Of a DNA stretch of 20,302 bases, positions 1-6,949 are shown one piece after another. Origin of the DNA: Actinomycetes bacterium (lineage in GTDB: Bacteria; Actinomycetota; Acidimicrobiia; Acidimicrobiales; UBA8190); NCBI GenBank assembly GCA_021798135.1, contig JAJZYI010000023.1:1-20302 (forward strand). Reading direction: 5' to 3'. A program made the position numbers and the translations under genes. The notes beneath the pieces were generated by a model that was not told the DNA's origin, made no database searches, and saw only the letters and a list, made by a program, of their open reading frames with translations. Within the stretch, counting starts at the first letter, position 1, and each line of letters starts with the position of its first letter.

Positions 1-1
1 C

Positions 2-154
2 ATCGTCGCCGTCGCCGCCACCCCCACCGGCTACCTCGAGGTCGGCGCCGACGGCGCCGTGTTCGCCTACGGCACCGCCTACCTCGGCGGCGCCAACACC
101 CTCCCCGGCGGACCCGGCACCACGGTGGCAGGCGTGGCGACGACCGCGTCGTAG
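2..154 (+). CDS. C-terminal end of a GYW/DGGVFAFG-repeat protein (partial)
   Basis: The open frame enters from the left edge and ends at TAG 152-154, giving the last 50 residues. They contain TGYLEVGADGAVFAYG followed by TAYLGG. This matches the degenerate repeat 'GYW.v..DGGvFaFGdA.f.Gs' seen in tandem, beta-propeller-like arrays of actinobacterial secreted proteins. The tail (PGGPGTTVAGVATTAS) looks like the normal end of such an array. The rest of the protein, including any signal peptide or catalytic domain, lies outside the window, so its function cannot be stated. Confidence 0.75.
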   Translation: MVAVAATPTGYLEVGADGAVFAYGTAYLGGANTLPGGPGTTVAGVATTAS

Positions 155-190
155 GACGGACCGACACCGCAGCGGCGACGACCGCGTCGT
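137..190. repeat. Two 16-bp direct repeats, each a short hairpin
   Basis: GCGACGACCGCGTCGT occurs at 137-152 and again at 175-190. Each copy contains ACGAC-CGC-GTCGT, which can fold into a 5-bp stem. The first copy overlaps the stop codon of the upstream gene. The pair could act as a terminator without a U tract, but the sequence alone does not prove it. Confidence 0.5.
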
Positions 191-454
191 GCGGCCCCCG
201 GGCCGCCGGGCCGCCGGGCCTCCGGTGCACACGATCCCGACCCGTCCAGGCGGGGCCAGCCGGCCCAGGGCTGGTGGCCGCCGGGCCTCGCGCCACGGCC
301 TAGGCTGGGCCCGGTCCTTGAACGACTCCCACCTGGTCCCAGGCCCCGGGCGGTCCCGGGAGGGTCGGCCACCGACAGGAGATGCACCGGTCGACGGCCT
401 CGACCGGACCGGTCCTGGCCAGTGGCTCGTGGGGTCTTCGGGGACACGAAGTTC
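155..454. other. Intergenic region before tRNA-Pro
   Basis: No convincing gene is seen in these 300 bases. They contain the second hairpin copy (175-190), a GC-rich tract with repeated GGGCCGCC-like units (about 197-225), and several short inverted repeats. No clear -35/-10 pair for the tRNA could be picked. Confidence 0.5.
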
Positions 455-529
455 CGGGGAGTGGCGCAGTGGTAGCGCACCTGCTTTGGGTGCAGGAGGT
501 CGGGGGTTCAAGTCCCCCCTCCCCGACCA
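455..529 (+). tRNA. tRNA-Pro (anticodon UGG)
   Basis: The 75-nt cloverleaf folds completely. The acceptor arm pairs CGGGGAG with CTCCCCG. The D stem is GCGC/GCGC. The anticodon stem is CCTGC/GCAGG with loop TTTGGGT, so the anticodon is TGG at 487-489. The T stem is GGGGG/CCCCC with loop TTCAAGT. The discriminator is A and the CCA end is encoded (527-529). A C1-G72 first pair is characteristic of bacterial proline tRNAs. Confidence 0.97.
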
Positions 530-634
530 GGTCCACGGCACCGGCGCGCCCCGTGCCACGGGCTGCGGGTCGGCGCCCGCACGAGTCGCGGTCGCGGCGG
601 CCGCAGCGCCCACCGGGCCGCCGGTGCCGCGCCG

Positions 635-702
635 GCGGCGGCCTGCAGGTGTCGTGCTGGCTACGGCGCTGCCGGTGTCGTGCCCGCGGCGGCCTGCAGG
701 TG
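635..702. repeat. 17-bp duplication spanning the end of the acyl-CoA synthetase gene
   Basis: GCGGCGGCCTGCAGGTG occurs at 635-651, just past the stop codon, and at 686-702, inside the last codons of the minus-strand gene. GTGTCGTGC is also duplicated nearby. It looks like a small local duplication of the C-terminal coding tail. Confidence 0.5.
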
Positions 703-2457
703 CTCGACCAGCAGGCGCTTGGCCAGCTTGCCGGTGGGGAGCCGGGGCAGCGGGACGTCGAGGTGGACGCGCCGGGGGCACTTGAAGTGCGCCAGGCCCG
801 CCCGGCAGTGCTCGAGCAGCTCGCGCTCGAGCTCGGGGCCGGCCCGCTCGGGGTGCACGGGCTCGACGGCGGCGACGACCTGCTGGCCCATCTCGGGGTC
901 GGGCAGGCCGACCACGGCGACGTCGGCCACCTCCGGGTGCAGCGTCAGCACGTCCTCCACCTCGCGGGGGTAGACGTTGACGCCGCCGGTGATGATCAGG
1001 TTGGTGCGGCGGTCGCTCAGGTACAGGTAGCCCTCGGCGTCGACGTGGCCGAGGTCGCCCAGGGTGCTCCAGCCCCTGTCGTTGAAGGCCTCGCTGGTCT
1101 TCACCGGGTCGTTGTGGTACTCGAACGGCGGGGTGCCGCCGAAGTAGACGGTGCCGACCTCGCCCGGCGGCAGCTCCTCGCCCTCCTCCCCCACGACGTG
1201 CAGCTCGCCGAACACGGCACGGCCGACGGACCCGGCGTGCGCCAGCCACTCCTGCGGCCCGATGGCGCAAAGGCCGTTCACCTCGCTGCCGGCGTAGTAC
1301 TCGTGGACGATCGGCCCCCACCAGTCGATCATCTGGCGCTTCACCTCGACCGGGCAGGGCGCGGCGGCGTGGATGACGGCCCGCAGGCTGCTCGTGTCGG
1401 CCGCCCGGCGCTGCGCCTCGGGGAGCTTGAGCAGGCGGACGAACATGGTGGGGACCATCTGGACGTGCGTGACGCGGTGGCGCTCCACGAGGGCCAGCAG
1501 CTCGGCGGCGTCGAAGCGCTCCATCACCACGACGGTGCCGCCGATGCGGTGGACCCCCATGCTCCAGCCGAGGGGCGCAGCGTGGTAGAGCGGCGCCGGG
1601 CACAGGTAGACGGACCGCTCGTCGAAGCCGTAGGCCAGGGCCATGAGCCGGTCGAGCATGGACCGGGCACCGAAGGGAGCGCCCGTCACCGCCCGCTTGA
1701 TGCCCTTGGGCCGGCCCGTCGTCCCCGACGAGTAGAACATCACCGACCCGTCCAGCTCCGGCGATGCCGCGGGGTCGGCACCGGCCGCGGCGACGTCGAG
1801 GTCCTCGGCGCCGGGCATCGCTGCGGCGACGTCGGGCCACGCAGGGGCCACGGGCGCCGGCTGCGCGCGGGGCGGCGTCCCGGTGGCCGGCACGGCGCCG
1901 GGCGGGGCGCGCAGCACGAGCGTCACCGCCGGGGCGCTCAGGGCACGGGCCGCGGCGGCGGCCAGGTCCGCCAGGGTGTCGGTCGCCACCAGGGCCTGAG
2001 CGCCGGCGTCGGCGACGATGAACCGGACCTCGTCGGCGGTCAGGTGCCAGTTGACCGGCACGTAGTGCAGACCGGCGCGCTGCGCCGCCCACGCCACCTC
2101 GAAGTACCGGGCGGTGTTCTGCAGCAGGATGGCGATCGTGGCACCGGGGGCGACGCCGCGCTCGGCCAGGGCGGCGGCCAGCCGCCGGGACCGCCGGTCG
2201 AGCTGGTCGTAGGTGACGACGTCGCCGCTCGAGGCCTGGACGATCGCCGGCCTCCCCGGGTCGATGGCGGCGTGGACGCCCGGGTGCAGGACGTCCGCCG
2301 TCGTGACGTCGACACCGGCACCCCCGCCGACCTCGCCAGCCCCCCTGACCTCGCCAGCCCCGTCGTCGCCGGCAGCGCTCACCGCCGGCGCTGGCGGGCG
2401 ACCGGTGGCGCTCCCCCCGCCGGCGGGTCCGTCGCCCCGGCCGCCTTGCGTGCTCAC
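661..2457 (-). CDS. Class I acyl-CoA synthetase / AMP-dependent ligase
   Basis: This 598-residue enzyme belongs to the adenylate-forming superfamily, which activates a carboxylic acid with ATP to an acyl-adenylate and transfers it to CoA. Visible motifs are the P-loop SSGTTGRPKG (243-252), YYAGSE (387-392), the TLGD aspartate (468), the SDR hinge region (481-483), GGVNVYPREVE (491-501) and the catalytic lysine in PTGKLAK (577). The GTG start at 2457 overlaps the kinase stop as GTGA, which suggests translational coupling. The first ~55 residues are Gly/Ala/Pro-rich and not typical of the family, so a later GTG at 2382 is an alternative. The substrate cannot be read from the sequence; fatty acid or an aromatic/cyclic acid is possible. 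Confidence 0.92.
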   Translation of the reverse strand: MSTQGGRGDGPAGGGSATGRPPAPAVSAAGDDGAGEVRGAGEVGGGAGVDVTTADVLHPGVHAAIDPGRPAIVQASSGDVVTYDQLDRRSRRLAAALAERGVAPGATIAILLQNTARYFEVAWAAQRAGLHYVPVNWHLTADEVRFIVADAGAQALVATDTLADLAAAAARALSAPAVTLVLRAPPGAVPATGTPPRAQPAPVAPAWPDVAAAMPGAEDLDVAAAGADPAASPELDGSVMFYSSGTTGRPKGIKRAVTGAPFGARSMLDRLMALAYGFDERSVYLCPAPLYHAAPLGWSMGVHRIGGTVVVMERFDAAELLALVERHRVTHVQMVPTMFVRLLKLPEAQRRAADTSSLRAVIHAAAPCPVEVKRQMIDWWGPIVHEYYAGSEVNGLCAIGPQEWLAHAGSVGRAVFGELHVVGEEGEELPPGEVGTVYFGGTPPFEYHNDPVKTSEAFNDRGWSTLGDLGHVDAEGYLYLSDRRTNLIITGGVNVYPREVEDVLTLHPEVADVAVVGLPDPEMGQQVVAAVEPVHPERAGPELERELLEHCRAGLAHFKCPRRVHLDVPLPRLPTGKLAKRLLVEHLQAAAGTTPAAP

Positions 2458-4127
2458 CGGCCCACCGTCGCAGCCCGGTGGCGTGCCAGGCGGCGGCGCA
2501 TCATGGCGCGCCGCTCCTGGAGCTCCCTGACCGTGAACCCGGGCGCGTCGTCGGCCAGGCCGAGCGAGGCCCGCACCGCGCTCAGGTCGACGGCGGGCGG
2601 CGCGCCGTGCGCCAGCCCGAGCTCCCGGGCGATGGCGGCGCCGTGGCGCTCGTGGAACCACGCGACCAGGGCGGCGATCTCGCCGAGGATGTCGAGCTCG
2701 GGCGCCATCACGGCCAGGGCCCCGTCGAGGAACAGCAGGTCCTTCACGAACAGCATCAGCGCCTTCGGCAGCCGGGCGCCGTAGGCGAGCAGCGCGGAGG
2801 CGAGCGCCCGCACCTCGGCGGTCAGCTCCTCGATGTCCATGGCGGCCGGGTCGATCGGCGGGCGGTCGAGCCCCAGGTCGGCGATGACCGAGGGCACGTC
2901 CACTTCCGCCGGCAGGGCCCCGAGGTCGCGCATGGCCCCGACCTGGCCGGGCACGTCGTTGCCGGTGGCGGCCACCACCAGGCGAAGCAGGGCGAGGCGC
3001 TGGACGGGGCCGAGACGGCCGGTGATGCCGAAGTCGAGCAGCACCACCCGCCCGTCGGGCGCCACCAACAGGTTGCCGCCGTGGAGGTCGCCGTGGAAGA
3101 CCCCGGCCAGCATGGCCCCCTCGAGCAGGGAGCGCAGGGCGCTGCGCAGCGCCTCGGCCGTGTCGACGCCGGCGGCGCGCATGGTCACCGTGTCGCCCCA
3201 CGCGTAGCCCGACAGGCGCTCCATCACCAGGACCCGCCGAGTCACCAGCTCCGGATGCGGCCGGGGCACGACGAGGGCCCGCTGGCCGAGCCCGCGGAGC
3301 ACGGCGGCGACGTCGAGCATGTTCTGGGCCTCGAGCCGGAAGTCGAGCTCCTCCGCGATCGTCTCAGCGAACACCTCCACCAGGGCGGACGGGTTCGCCA
3401 GGGCGGCGACGGGGATCCGCCCGGTGAGCAGCTCGGCCAGCCAGCTCATGACGGCCACGTCGCGCCGGACGAGGCGGTCGATGCCCGGGCGCTGCACCTT
3501 CACGACCACCGGCGTGCCGTCGCGCAGCTCGGCCGCGTGCACCTGGGCGATCGACGCGGCGGCCAGCGGCACCGGGTCGAAGGACCGGAACGTGACCGCC
3601 AGCGCCCCACCCAGCTCCGCCTCGACGGTGCGGCGCACGACGGCGAACGGCTCGGCCGGCACGCGGTCGCGACACTGGTGGAACTCGGCCACCAGCTCGG
3701 CGGGGAACAGGCCCTCGCCGGCGGACAGGATCTGACCGAGCTTGATGTAGGTGGGGCCGAGACGCTCGAACGCCCGGCGCACCCGGCGGGCGGCACCGGC
3801 CCGCGACGCCACACGGCCGCGCCGCCGCTCCCCCAGCCACCAGCCGGCGACGGCCAGGCCGAGATGCGCGGCTGTGGTGGCCAGCCGTGGCGCCGGGGGC
3901 ACGCGGCGGTGGCGGACGAGGTCGGGGACCGAGGCCGCCGTGCGCGAGCGCAGCGCGTCGATGCCCTGCTGCCACGTGCCCGGCTCCGCCGCCCACGGTC
4001 CGGTGCCTGCGTGGTCCCGGCCAAGCCGGCCACCGGCGCCGACGCCAGCGGGAGCGGTGCCGGCGCCGTTCCCGCCGCCGGGCGCGGGCGCCCGGCGCTC
4101 GAAGGCGGGTTCCTGCGGCACGGCCAC
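2454..4127 (-). CDS. ABC1/UbiB (AarF) family protein kinase-like protein
   Basis: A 557-residue protein with the hallmarks of the ABC1/UbiB atypical kinase family: the KxGQ motif (YIKLGQ, K129-Q132), the Ala-rich loop AAASIAQVH (189-197), the ATP-site lysine in VVVKVQRPG (K210), the ExD motif in EELDF (E260, D262), GDLHGGN (346-352) and the metal-binding DFG (365-367). Relatives act in isoprenoid-quinone or lipid metabolism at membranes. The Pro/Gly/Ala-rich N-terminus (about 1-50) looks disordered, and no clear C-terminal membrane anchor is seen. The GTG start at 4127 fits a leaderless promoter six bases upstream. It is first in a two-gene operon with the acyl-CoA synthetase. Its role beyond the family level is unknown. 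Confidence 0.93.
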   Translation of the reverse strand: MAVPQEPAFERRAPAPGGGNGAGTAPAGVGAGGRLGRDHAGTGPWAAEPGTWQQGIDALRSRTAASVPDLVRHRRVPPAPRLATTAAHLGLAVAGWWLGERRRGRVASRAGAARRVRRAFERLGPTYIKLGQILSAGEGLFPAELVAEFHQCRDRVPAEPFAVVRRTVEAELGGALAVTFRSFDPVPLAAASIAQVHAAELRDGTPVVVKVQRPGIDRLVRRDVAVMSWLAELLTGRIPVAALANPSALVEVFAETIAEELDFRLEAQNMLDVAAVLRGLGQRALVVPRPHPELVTRRVLVMERLSGYAWGDTVTMRAAGVDTAEALRSALRSLLEGAMLAGVFHGDLHGGNLLVAPDGRVVLLDFGITGRLGPVQRLALLRLVVAATGNDVPGQVGAMRDLGALPAEVDVPSVIADLGLDRPPIDPAAMDIEELTAEVRALASALLAYGARLPKALMLFVKDLLFLDGALAVMAPELDILGEIAALVAWFHERHGAAIARELGLAHGAPPAVDLSAVRASLGLADDAPGFTVRELQERRAMMRRRLARHRAATVGR

Positions 4128-4133
4128 ACCGTG

Positions 4134-4147
4134 ACGCTACCGGTAGC
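4134..4147 (-). promoter_or_regulatory. Leaderless promoter and 12-bp palindrome of the kinase-ligase operon
   Basis: On the minus strand TAGCGT (4139-4134) is followed by exactly six bases and then the GTG start at 4127, the spacing expected for a leaderless actinobacterial transcript. The perfect palindrome GCTACCGGTAGC (4136-4147) overlaps this -10 box and could be an operator. No good -35 element is visible. Confidence 0.6.
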
Positions 4148-4269
4148 GGGCCCGCCGGGCACGCGGGCTCGGCGTCTCCCGGTGCGGCGCCCGCGTCCGC
4201 AGGCACGGTCGCGCCGGCGGCGCCTGCCGCCCCTCGTCCACCCCCGCCTCCGTCGCGCCGGGCAGCGGG

Positions 4270-4275
4270 TAACCT
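4270..4275 (+). promoter_or_regulatory. Probable -10 box for tRNA-Gly
   Basis: TAACCT ends ten bases before the mature 5' end of tRNA-Gly, a suitable distance for a short 5' leader. No clear -35 box is seen at the right distance. Confidence 0.45.
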
Positions 4276-4285
4276 GGCGGCCGTC

Positions 4286-4356
4286 GCGGGCGTAGCTCAA
4301 TGGCAGAGCCCCAGCCTTCCAAGCTGGTCATGCGGGTTCGATTCCCGTCGCCCGCT
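4286..4356 (+). tRNA. tRNA-Gly (anticodon UCC)
   Basis: The 71-nt cloverleaf has acceptor GCGGGCG/CGCCCGC, D stem GCTC/GAGC, anticodon stem CCAGC/GCTGG with loop CTTCCAA (anticodon TCC at 4318-4320), and T stem GCGGG/CCCGT with loop TTCGATT. The discriminator is T. Unlike tRNA-Pro at 455, no CCA is encoded. Confidence 0.97.
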
Positions 4357-4385
4357 CTCGGACGGCACCGCCGGTCCAACCGGGT

Positions 4386-4455
4386 GCAGCCGGCTCACCG
4401 CCCGGCTGCTGTCGTTCACGGAACGACGAGCCCCTCGTCCACCCCCGTGACGAGG
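4386..4455. terminator. Cluster of three hairpins, probable bidirectional terminator
   Basis: Three perfect stems follow each other: GCAGCCGG/CCGGCTGC (4386-4409), GTCGTTC/GAACGAC with a 3-nt loop (4411-4427), and CCTCGTC/GACGAGG (4433-4455). They lie between the end of tRNA-Gly and the convergent stop of the coiled-coil gene at 4487. There is no U tract, as is common for actinobacterial terminators. Confidence 0.6.
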
Positions 4456-4486
4456 ACGGAGCCGGCCCCGTGGCGAGCAGCCGGCC

Positions 4487-4918
4487 TCATCCGTCGTCCT
4501 GGTCGGAGCCTGTCCGAACCTCTCGGTCGACCTCGGCCTGTTCGCGGCGTCCTCTGGCACGGCTGCGCCTGAGCGCCGCCTCTGCTCGGTCCAGGCGTCG
4601 GGACGTCCGTTCGACAGCCTCCCGTCCGAGCCTGATGGTGTCGTCCACGGAGCGGAGCATGCCAGGGAGGCCGGCTCTGAGCTGCTGCGCGCGCTCGTCG
4701 AACGTCGCCTGTCGGGCGTCGAGCGCCGCTTCACGACGGTCGGCAGTCACCTCCCGCTCGTCGGCGCTACGGTCCCGCTCGTCGGCGCTACGGTCCCGCT
4801 CGTCGGCGCTACGGTCCCGCTCGTCGGCGCTACGGTCCCGCTCGTCGGCGGTACGGTCCCGCTCGCGTCCATCTTCACGCGAGGTGAGTCGCCGGATCGG
4901 GCTGGGTACCCGTTGCAC
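4487..4918 (-). CDS. ADERDRS heptad-repeat coiled-coil protein
   Basis: A 143-residue, highly charged protein. Residues 24-58 are five heptad-like units ADERDRT/S, then a less regular helix (ADRREAALDARQATFDERAQ, about 59-78). After that comes a segment around GMLRSVDDTIRLGREAVE (86-103) and a basic helix. No signal peptide or membrane segment is seen. Similar 'ADERD.ADER' proteins occur in actinobacteria, but I know no function for them. The GTG start at 4918 was chosen because TATGCT lies eight bases upstream; no Shine-Dalgarno is present and the frame stays open further upstream, so the start is uncertain. The heptads come from a nearly exact DNA repeat, which suggests variable repeat number. 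Confidence 0.65.
   Translation of the reverse strand: MQRVPSPIRRLTSREDGRERDRTADERDRSADERDRSADERDRSADERDRSADEREVTADRREAALDARQATFDERAQQLRAGLPGMLRSVDDTIRLGREAVERTSRRLDRAEAALRRSRARGRREQAEVDREVRTGSDQDDG
4753..4857. repeat. 21-bp in-frame tandem repeat, 5 copies
   Basis: Unit CCCGCTCGTCGGCGCTACGG plus T is repeated at 4753, 4774, 4795, 4816 and 4837. The first four copies are identical and the fifth differs at one base. On the minus strand each unit encodes one ADERDRS heptad. Identity at third codon positions points to recent expansion. Confidence 0.9.
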
Positions 4919-4926
4919 TGCAGTAG

Positions 4927-4932
4927 AGCATA
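4927..4932 (-). promoter_or_regulatory. Possible -10 box of the coiled-coil gene
   Basis: On the minus strand TATGCT is followed by eight bases and a GTG. The spacing is slightly longer than the six bases seen at the best promoters in this window, and no -35 is evident. Confidence 0.4.
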
Positions 4933-5341
4933 GGTTCCGCACGAGGCACCCGGACGTGCGGCACCTGCGTTGCCCGGCAGCGCACCGCAGTCGGGTCCAC
5001 CGTCGACCCGCGGCGACTGGCCGGTATCGCCGGTCGCCAAGCGGCCGAGCGACCTGCGAGCCGGGCCGCCCCACCGGCCCGGCGACGGGTGATGGCGTGC
5101 GAGGAGAGGGCGCCATCCCGCGGGGCTCGCTGCTCGGTCGCCGGCGTCGCCGGGTCGGCGAGCCCCCCGTGCACCCGGGTGGCGAGGACGAGGGCGACCC
5201 GAGGTCTGCCGGGGATGTGCGAGCCCCCGTGGACCCCCGTCGCGAGGAGGTGGGCGCCTGGCGGCGAGCCGGGCTCCGGCATCCTGGTGTCCGTCGAGCC
5301 CGAGCCCCGTGGCACGTCGACGGGGTGACCGCTTGCCGCCG

Positions 5342-5446
5342 CCCACCAGAGACGAAGGCGAGGCATGCCCGCACGTCGTCCTCGGCGAGCGTCGGGTGCT
5401 CGCCGCGCAGCACGTCGACCGTCATGCCGTCGGCCAGAAGCCGCGC
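5342..5446 (-). pseudogene. Fragment resembling the C-terminal half of a DUF433 antitoxin
   Basis: The minus strand reads ARLLADGMTVDVLRGEHP followed by TLAEDDVRACLAFVSGG. This closely resembles the C-terminal helices of DUF433 proteins ('.LADGMTVDEIL.D.P.LT.EDV.AAL.FA'), which are small antitoxins usually paired with PIN-like toxins. The N-terminal helix-turn-helix and a start codon are missing; the frame instead runs into Pro/Gly-rich repeats. No PIN-like toxin is visible downstream. I read it as a truncated remnant. Confidence 0.5.
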
Positions 5447-5486
5447 ACCGGCGCCACCCACCGGGCCGGGCACCAAGCCCGGACCG

Positions 5487-5554
5487 GGGACCCGCGCCCG
5501 GAGACCCACGCCCGAGGACCCGAGCCCGGAGACCGCGCCCGGAGACCGCGCCCG
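5487..5554. repeat. 13-14 bp degenerate tandem repeat, 5 units
   Basis: Units of 14, 14, 14, 13 and 13 bp share the pattern GAGACC(C)GCGCCCG. The last two (5529-5541, 5542-5554) are identical. The array ends just before the tauE-type promoter. Confidence 0.7.
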
Positions 5555-5561
5555 GCAGGTG

Positions 5562-5590
5562 TTGCACGTATCTACGTATGTCCGTACAAT
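5562..5590 (+). promoter_or_regulatory. Leaderless promoter with embedded palindromic operator
   Basis: TTGCAC (5562-5567), a 17-bp spacer and TACAAT (5585-5590) make the best sigma-70-type promoter in the window. Six bases later comes the GTG at 5597, so the transcript is probably leaderless. The palindrome ACGTA-TC-TACGT (5566-5577) overlaps the -35 and fills part of the spacer. Its core GTATCTAC is close to the GT-N-TA-N-AC consensus of HutC-type GntR regulators, and such a regulator is the third gene of this operon. Confidence 0.75.
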
Positions 5591-5596
5591 AGGTCC

Positions 5597-6436
5597 GTGA
5601 CACCGATCGACTTCGTGGTCTCCCTGGCGCTGATCTCGATCGCCGCGGGCGTCCTCGGGTCGCTGGTGGGCCTCGGCGGCGGCGTGGTGATCGTCCCGGT
5701 CCTCACGATCCTGTACCACGTGGACATCCGCCTGGCCATCGGCGCCAGCATCGTCTCGGTGATCGCCACCTCGAGCGGTGCAGCCGCCGCGTACGTCCGA
5801 GAACGGATGACCAACCTGCGGGCCGGGATGTTCCTGGAGGTCGCCACGACGACGGGTGCGGTGAGCGGCGCGTACCTCACCACGGTGCTCCCGACCCGGT
5901 TCCTGTTCATCCTGTTCGGGGTCGTGCTCGCCTACTCCTCCTTCGCCACCTACCAGCGGCGGCACAAGGACCAGCCCCTCACGGTGTCGAACGACCGGAT
6001 CGCCAACTACTTCAACCTGCACGGCTCCTACTACGACCCGGCCGAGCAGCGGGAGATCTCCTACAAGGTCGTGGGCACCAAGCTGGGGCTGGGGCTCATG
6101 TACGTCGCCGGGCTGGTCAGCGCCCTGCTGGGCATCGGGTCCGGTGCCCTGAAGGTCCCGGCCATGGACAGCGCCATGCACCTGCCGATGAAGGTGTCCT
6201 CGGCCACCAGCAACTTCATGATCGGGGTCACCGCCGCCGCGAGCGCCGGCGTCTACTTCATCCGCGGCCAGATCGACCCCATCATCGCCGCCCCCGTCGC
6301 AGCCGGCGTCCTCCTCGGGGCGACCTTCGGCGCCCGGGTCCTCGGCCGCATCGCGAGCAAGACGGTCCGCCTCGTCTTCGTCGTCGTCCTGGTCGCCATC
6401 TCCCTCGAGATGCTGCAGAAGGGTCTGCTGCCGTGA
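5597..6436 (+). CDS. TauE/SafE family (DUF81) membrane exporter
   Basis: A 279-residue polytopic membrane protein. It shows the internal duplication typical of TauE/SafE: GSLVGLGGGVVIVPVL (21-36) in the first half and SALLGIGSGALKVPAM (175-190) in the second. A hydrophilic segment of about 40 residues (119-160) joins the halves. The family moves sulfite, sulfoacetate, taurine-derived or other small organic anions across the cytoplasmic membrane. The GTG at 5597 was chosen because of the adjacent -10 box; upstream frame sequence is non-coding in character. The gene overlaps the DUF1634 gene by 4 bp (GTGA). The substrate is not determinable from sequence. Confidence 0.93.
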   Translation: MTPIDFVVSLALISIAAGVLGSLVGLGGGVVIVPVLTILYHVDIRLAIGASIVSVIATSSGAAAAYVRERMTNLRAGMFLEVATTTGAVSGAYLTTVLPTRFLFILFGVVLAYSSFATYQRRHKDQPLTVSNDRIANYFNLHGSYYDPAEQREISYKVVGTKLGLGLMYVAGLVSALLGIGSGALKVPAMDSAMHLPMKVSSATSNFMIGVTAAASAGVYFIRGQIDPIIAAPVAAGVLLGATFGARVLGRIASKTVRLVFVVVLVAISLEMLQKGLLP

Positions 6437-6945
6437 CCGACTCGAACCGGCCGAAGGACACGACCGAGCCGCGCCCTGCCGAGGATGCGGCCACCGCCGG
6501 CCTCGGCGGGTCGGGCCACCGGCGCGACCTGAGCCCGGACGAGGTCGCCCGGATGGAGGAGAAGGTCCGCAAGGTCGAGATCGCCATCAGCCTGGTGCTG
6601 CGGATCGGCGTCGTGGTGAGCGTGCTCGTCGTGGCCGTCGGGCTCGGGCTCATGTTCGCCCACCACAGCGAGTACCTGCCGATCACCGGGCACTTCTCGT
6701 ACCACGAGCTCACCTCCAAGGGCACGCACTTCCCCCACTCGTTCTCGTCGCTGTGGCACTCCATCGCCATGGGCGAGGGGCAGGGGATCATCGTCCTCGG
6801 CGTCCTCATCCTCATCCTGACCCCGGTGCTGCGGGTGGCCGTCGGCGTGCTGTCCTTCATCTACGAGAAGGACCCCCCGATGGCCATCGTCACCCTCTAC
6901 GTCCTGGTCGTGCTGGTCGGCTCCTTCTTCCTCGCCAAGGGGTGA
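6433..6945 (+). CDS. DUF1634 membrane protein, partner of TauE/SafE transporter
   Basis: A 170-residue protein with a hydrophilic N-terminus (about 1-50) and three predicted membrane helices (about 52-75, 117-141, 150-167). A soluble loop of about 40 residues lies between the first two. Length, topology and position fit DUF1634, a family usually found next to TauE/SafE genes and thought to be an accessory subunit. The GTG start is inside the upstream stop (GTGA), so translation is likely coupled. Function beyond the association is unknown. Confidence 0.85.
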   Translation: MTDSNRPKDTTEPRPAEDAATAGLGGSGHRRDLSPDEVARMEEKVRKVEIAISLVLRIGVVVSVLVVAVGLGLMFAHHSEYLPITGHFSYHELTSKGTHFPHSFSSLWHSIAMGEGQGIIVLGVLILILTPVLRVAVGVLSFIYEKDPPMAIVTLYVLVVLVGSFFLAKG

Positions 6946-6949
6946 CGCG

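Larger units (their letters stand above)
4933..5561. other. Gene-poor, repeat-rich stretch
   Basis: All frames are open for long distances because of GC content, but no frame shows recognisable protein apart from the DUF433-like fragment at 5342-5446. An imperfect direct repeat is present: GCGAGCCCCC followed by a GTG-rich tract, near 5157 and again near 5218. A 13-14 bp tandem repeat occupies 5487-5554. The stretch may be decayed coding DNA. Confidence 0.5.

Noticed and set aside
300..536. Minus-strand open frame containing GEGGLEPPTS
   Set aside because: It is the reverse complement of tRNA-Pro; this is a well-known false protein created by annotating tRNA antisense frames.
382..2784. 800-codon plus-strand open frame
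   Set aside because: It runs antisense to the tRNA's end, acyl-CoA synthetase and kinase, with Arg/Gly/His-rich composition typical of high-GC shadow frames.
2458..3201. N-terminal extension of the acyl-CoA synthetase to 846 codons
   Set aside because: The extension overlaps the kinase gene in another frame and is Arg/Pro-rich; the GTG at 2457 gives a normal family length and a GTGA overlap.
4919..5346. Coding frames between the coiled-coil gene and the DUF433 fragment
   Set aside because: All frames are open by composition, none has recognisable motifs, and they are rich in Arg, Pro and Gly.
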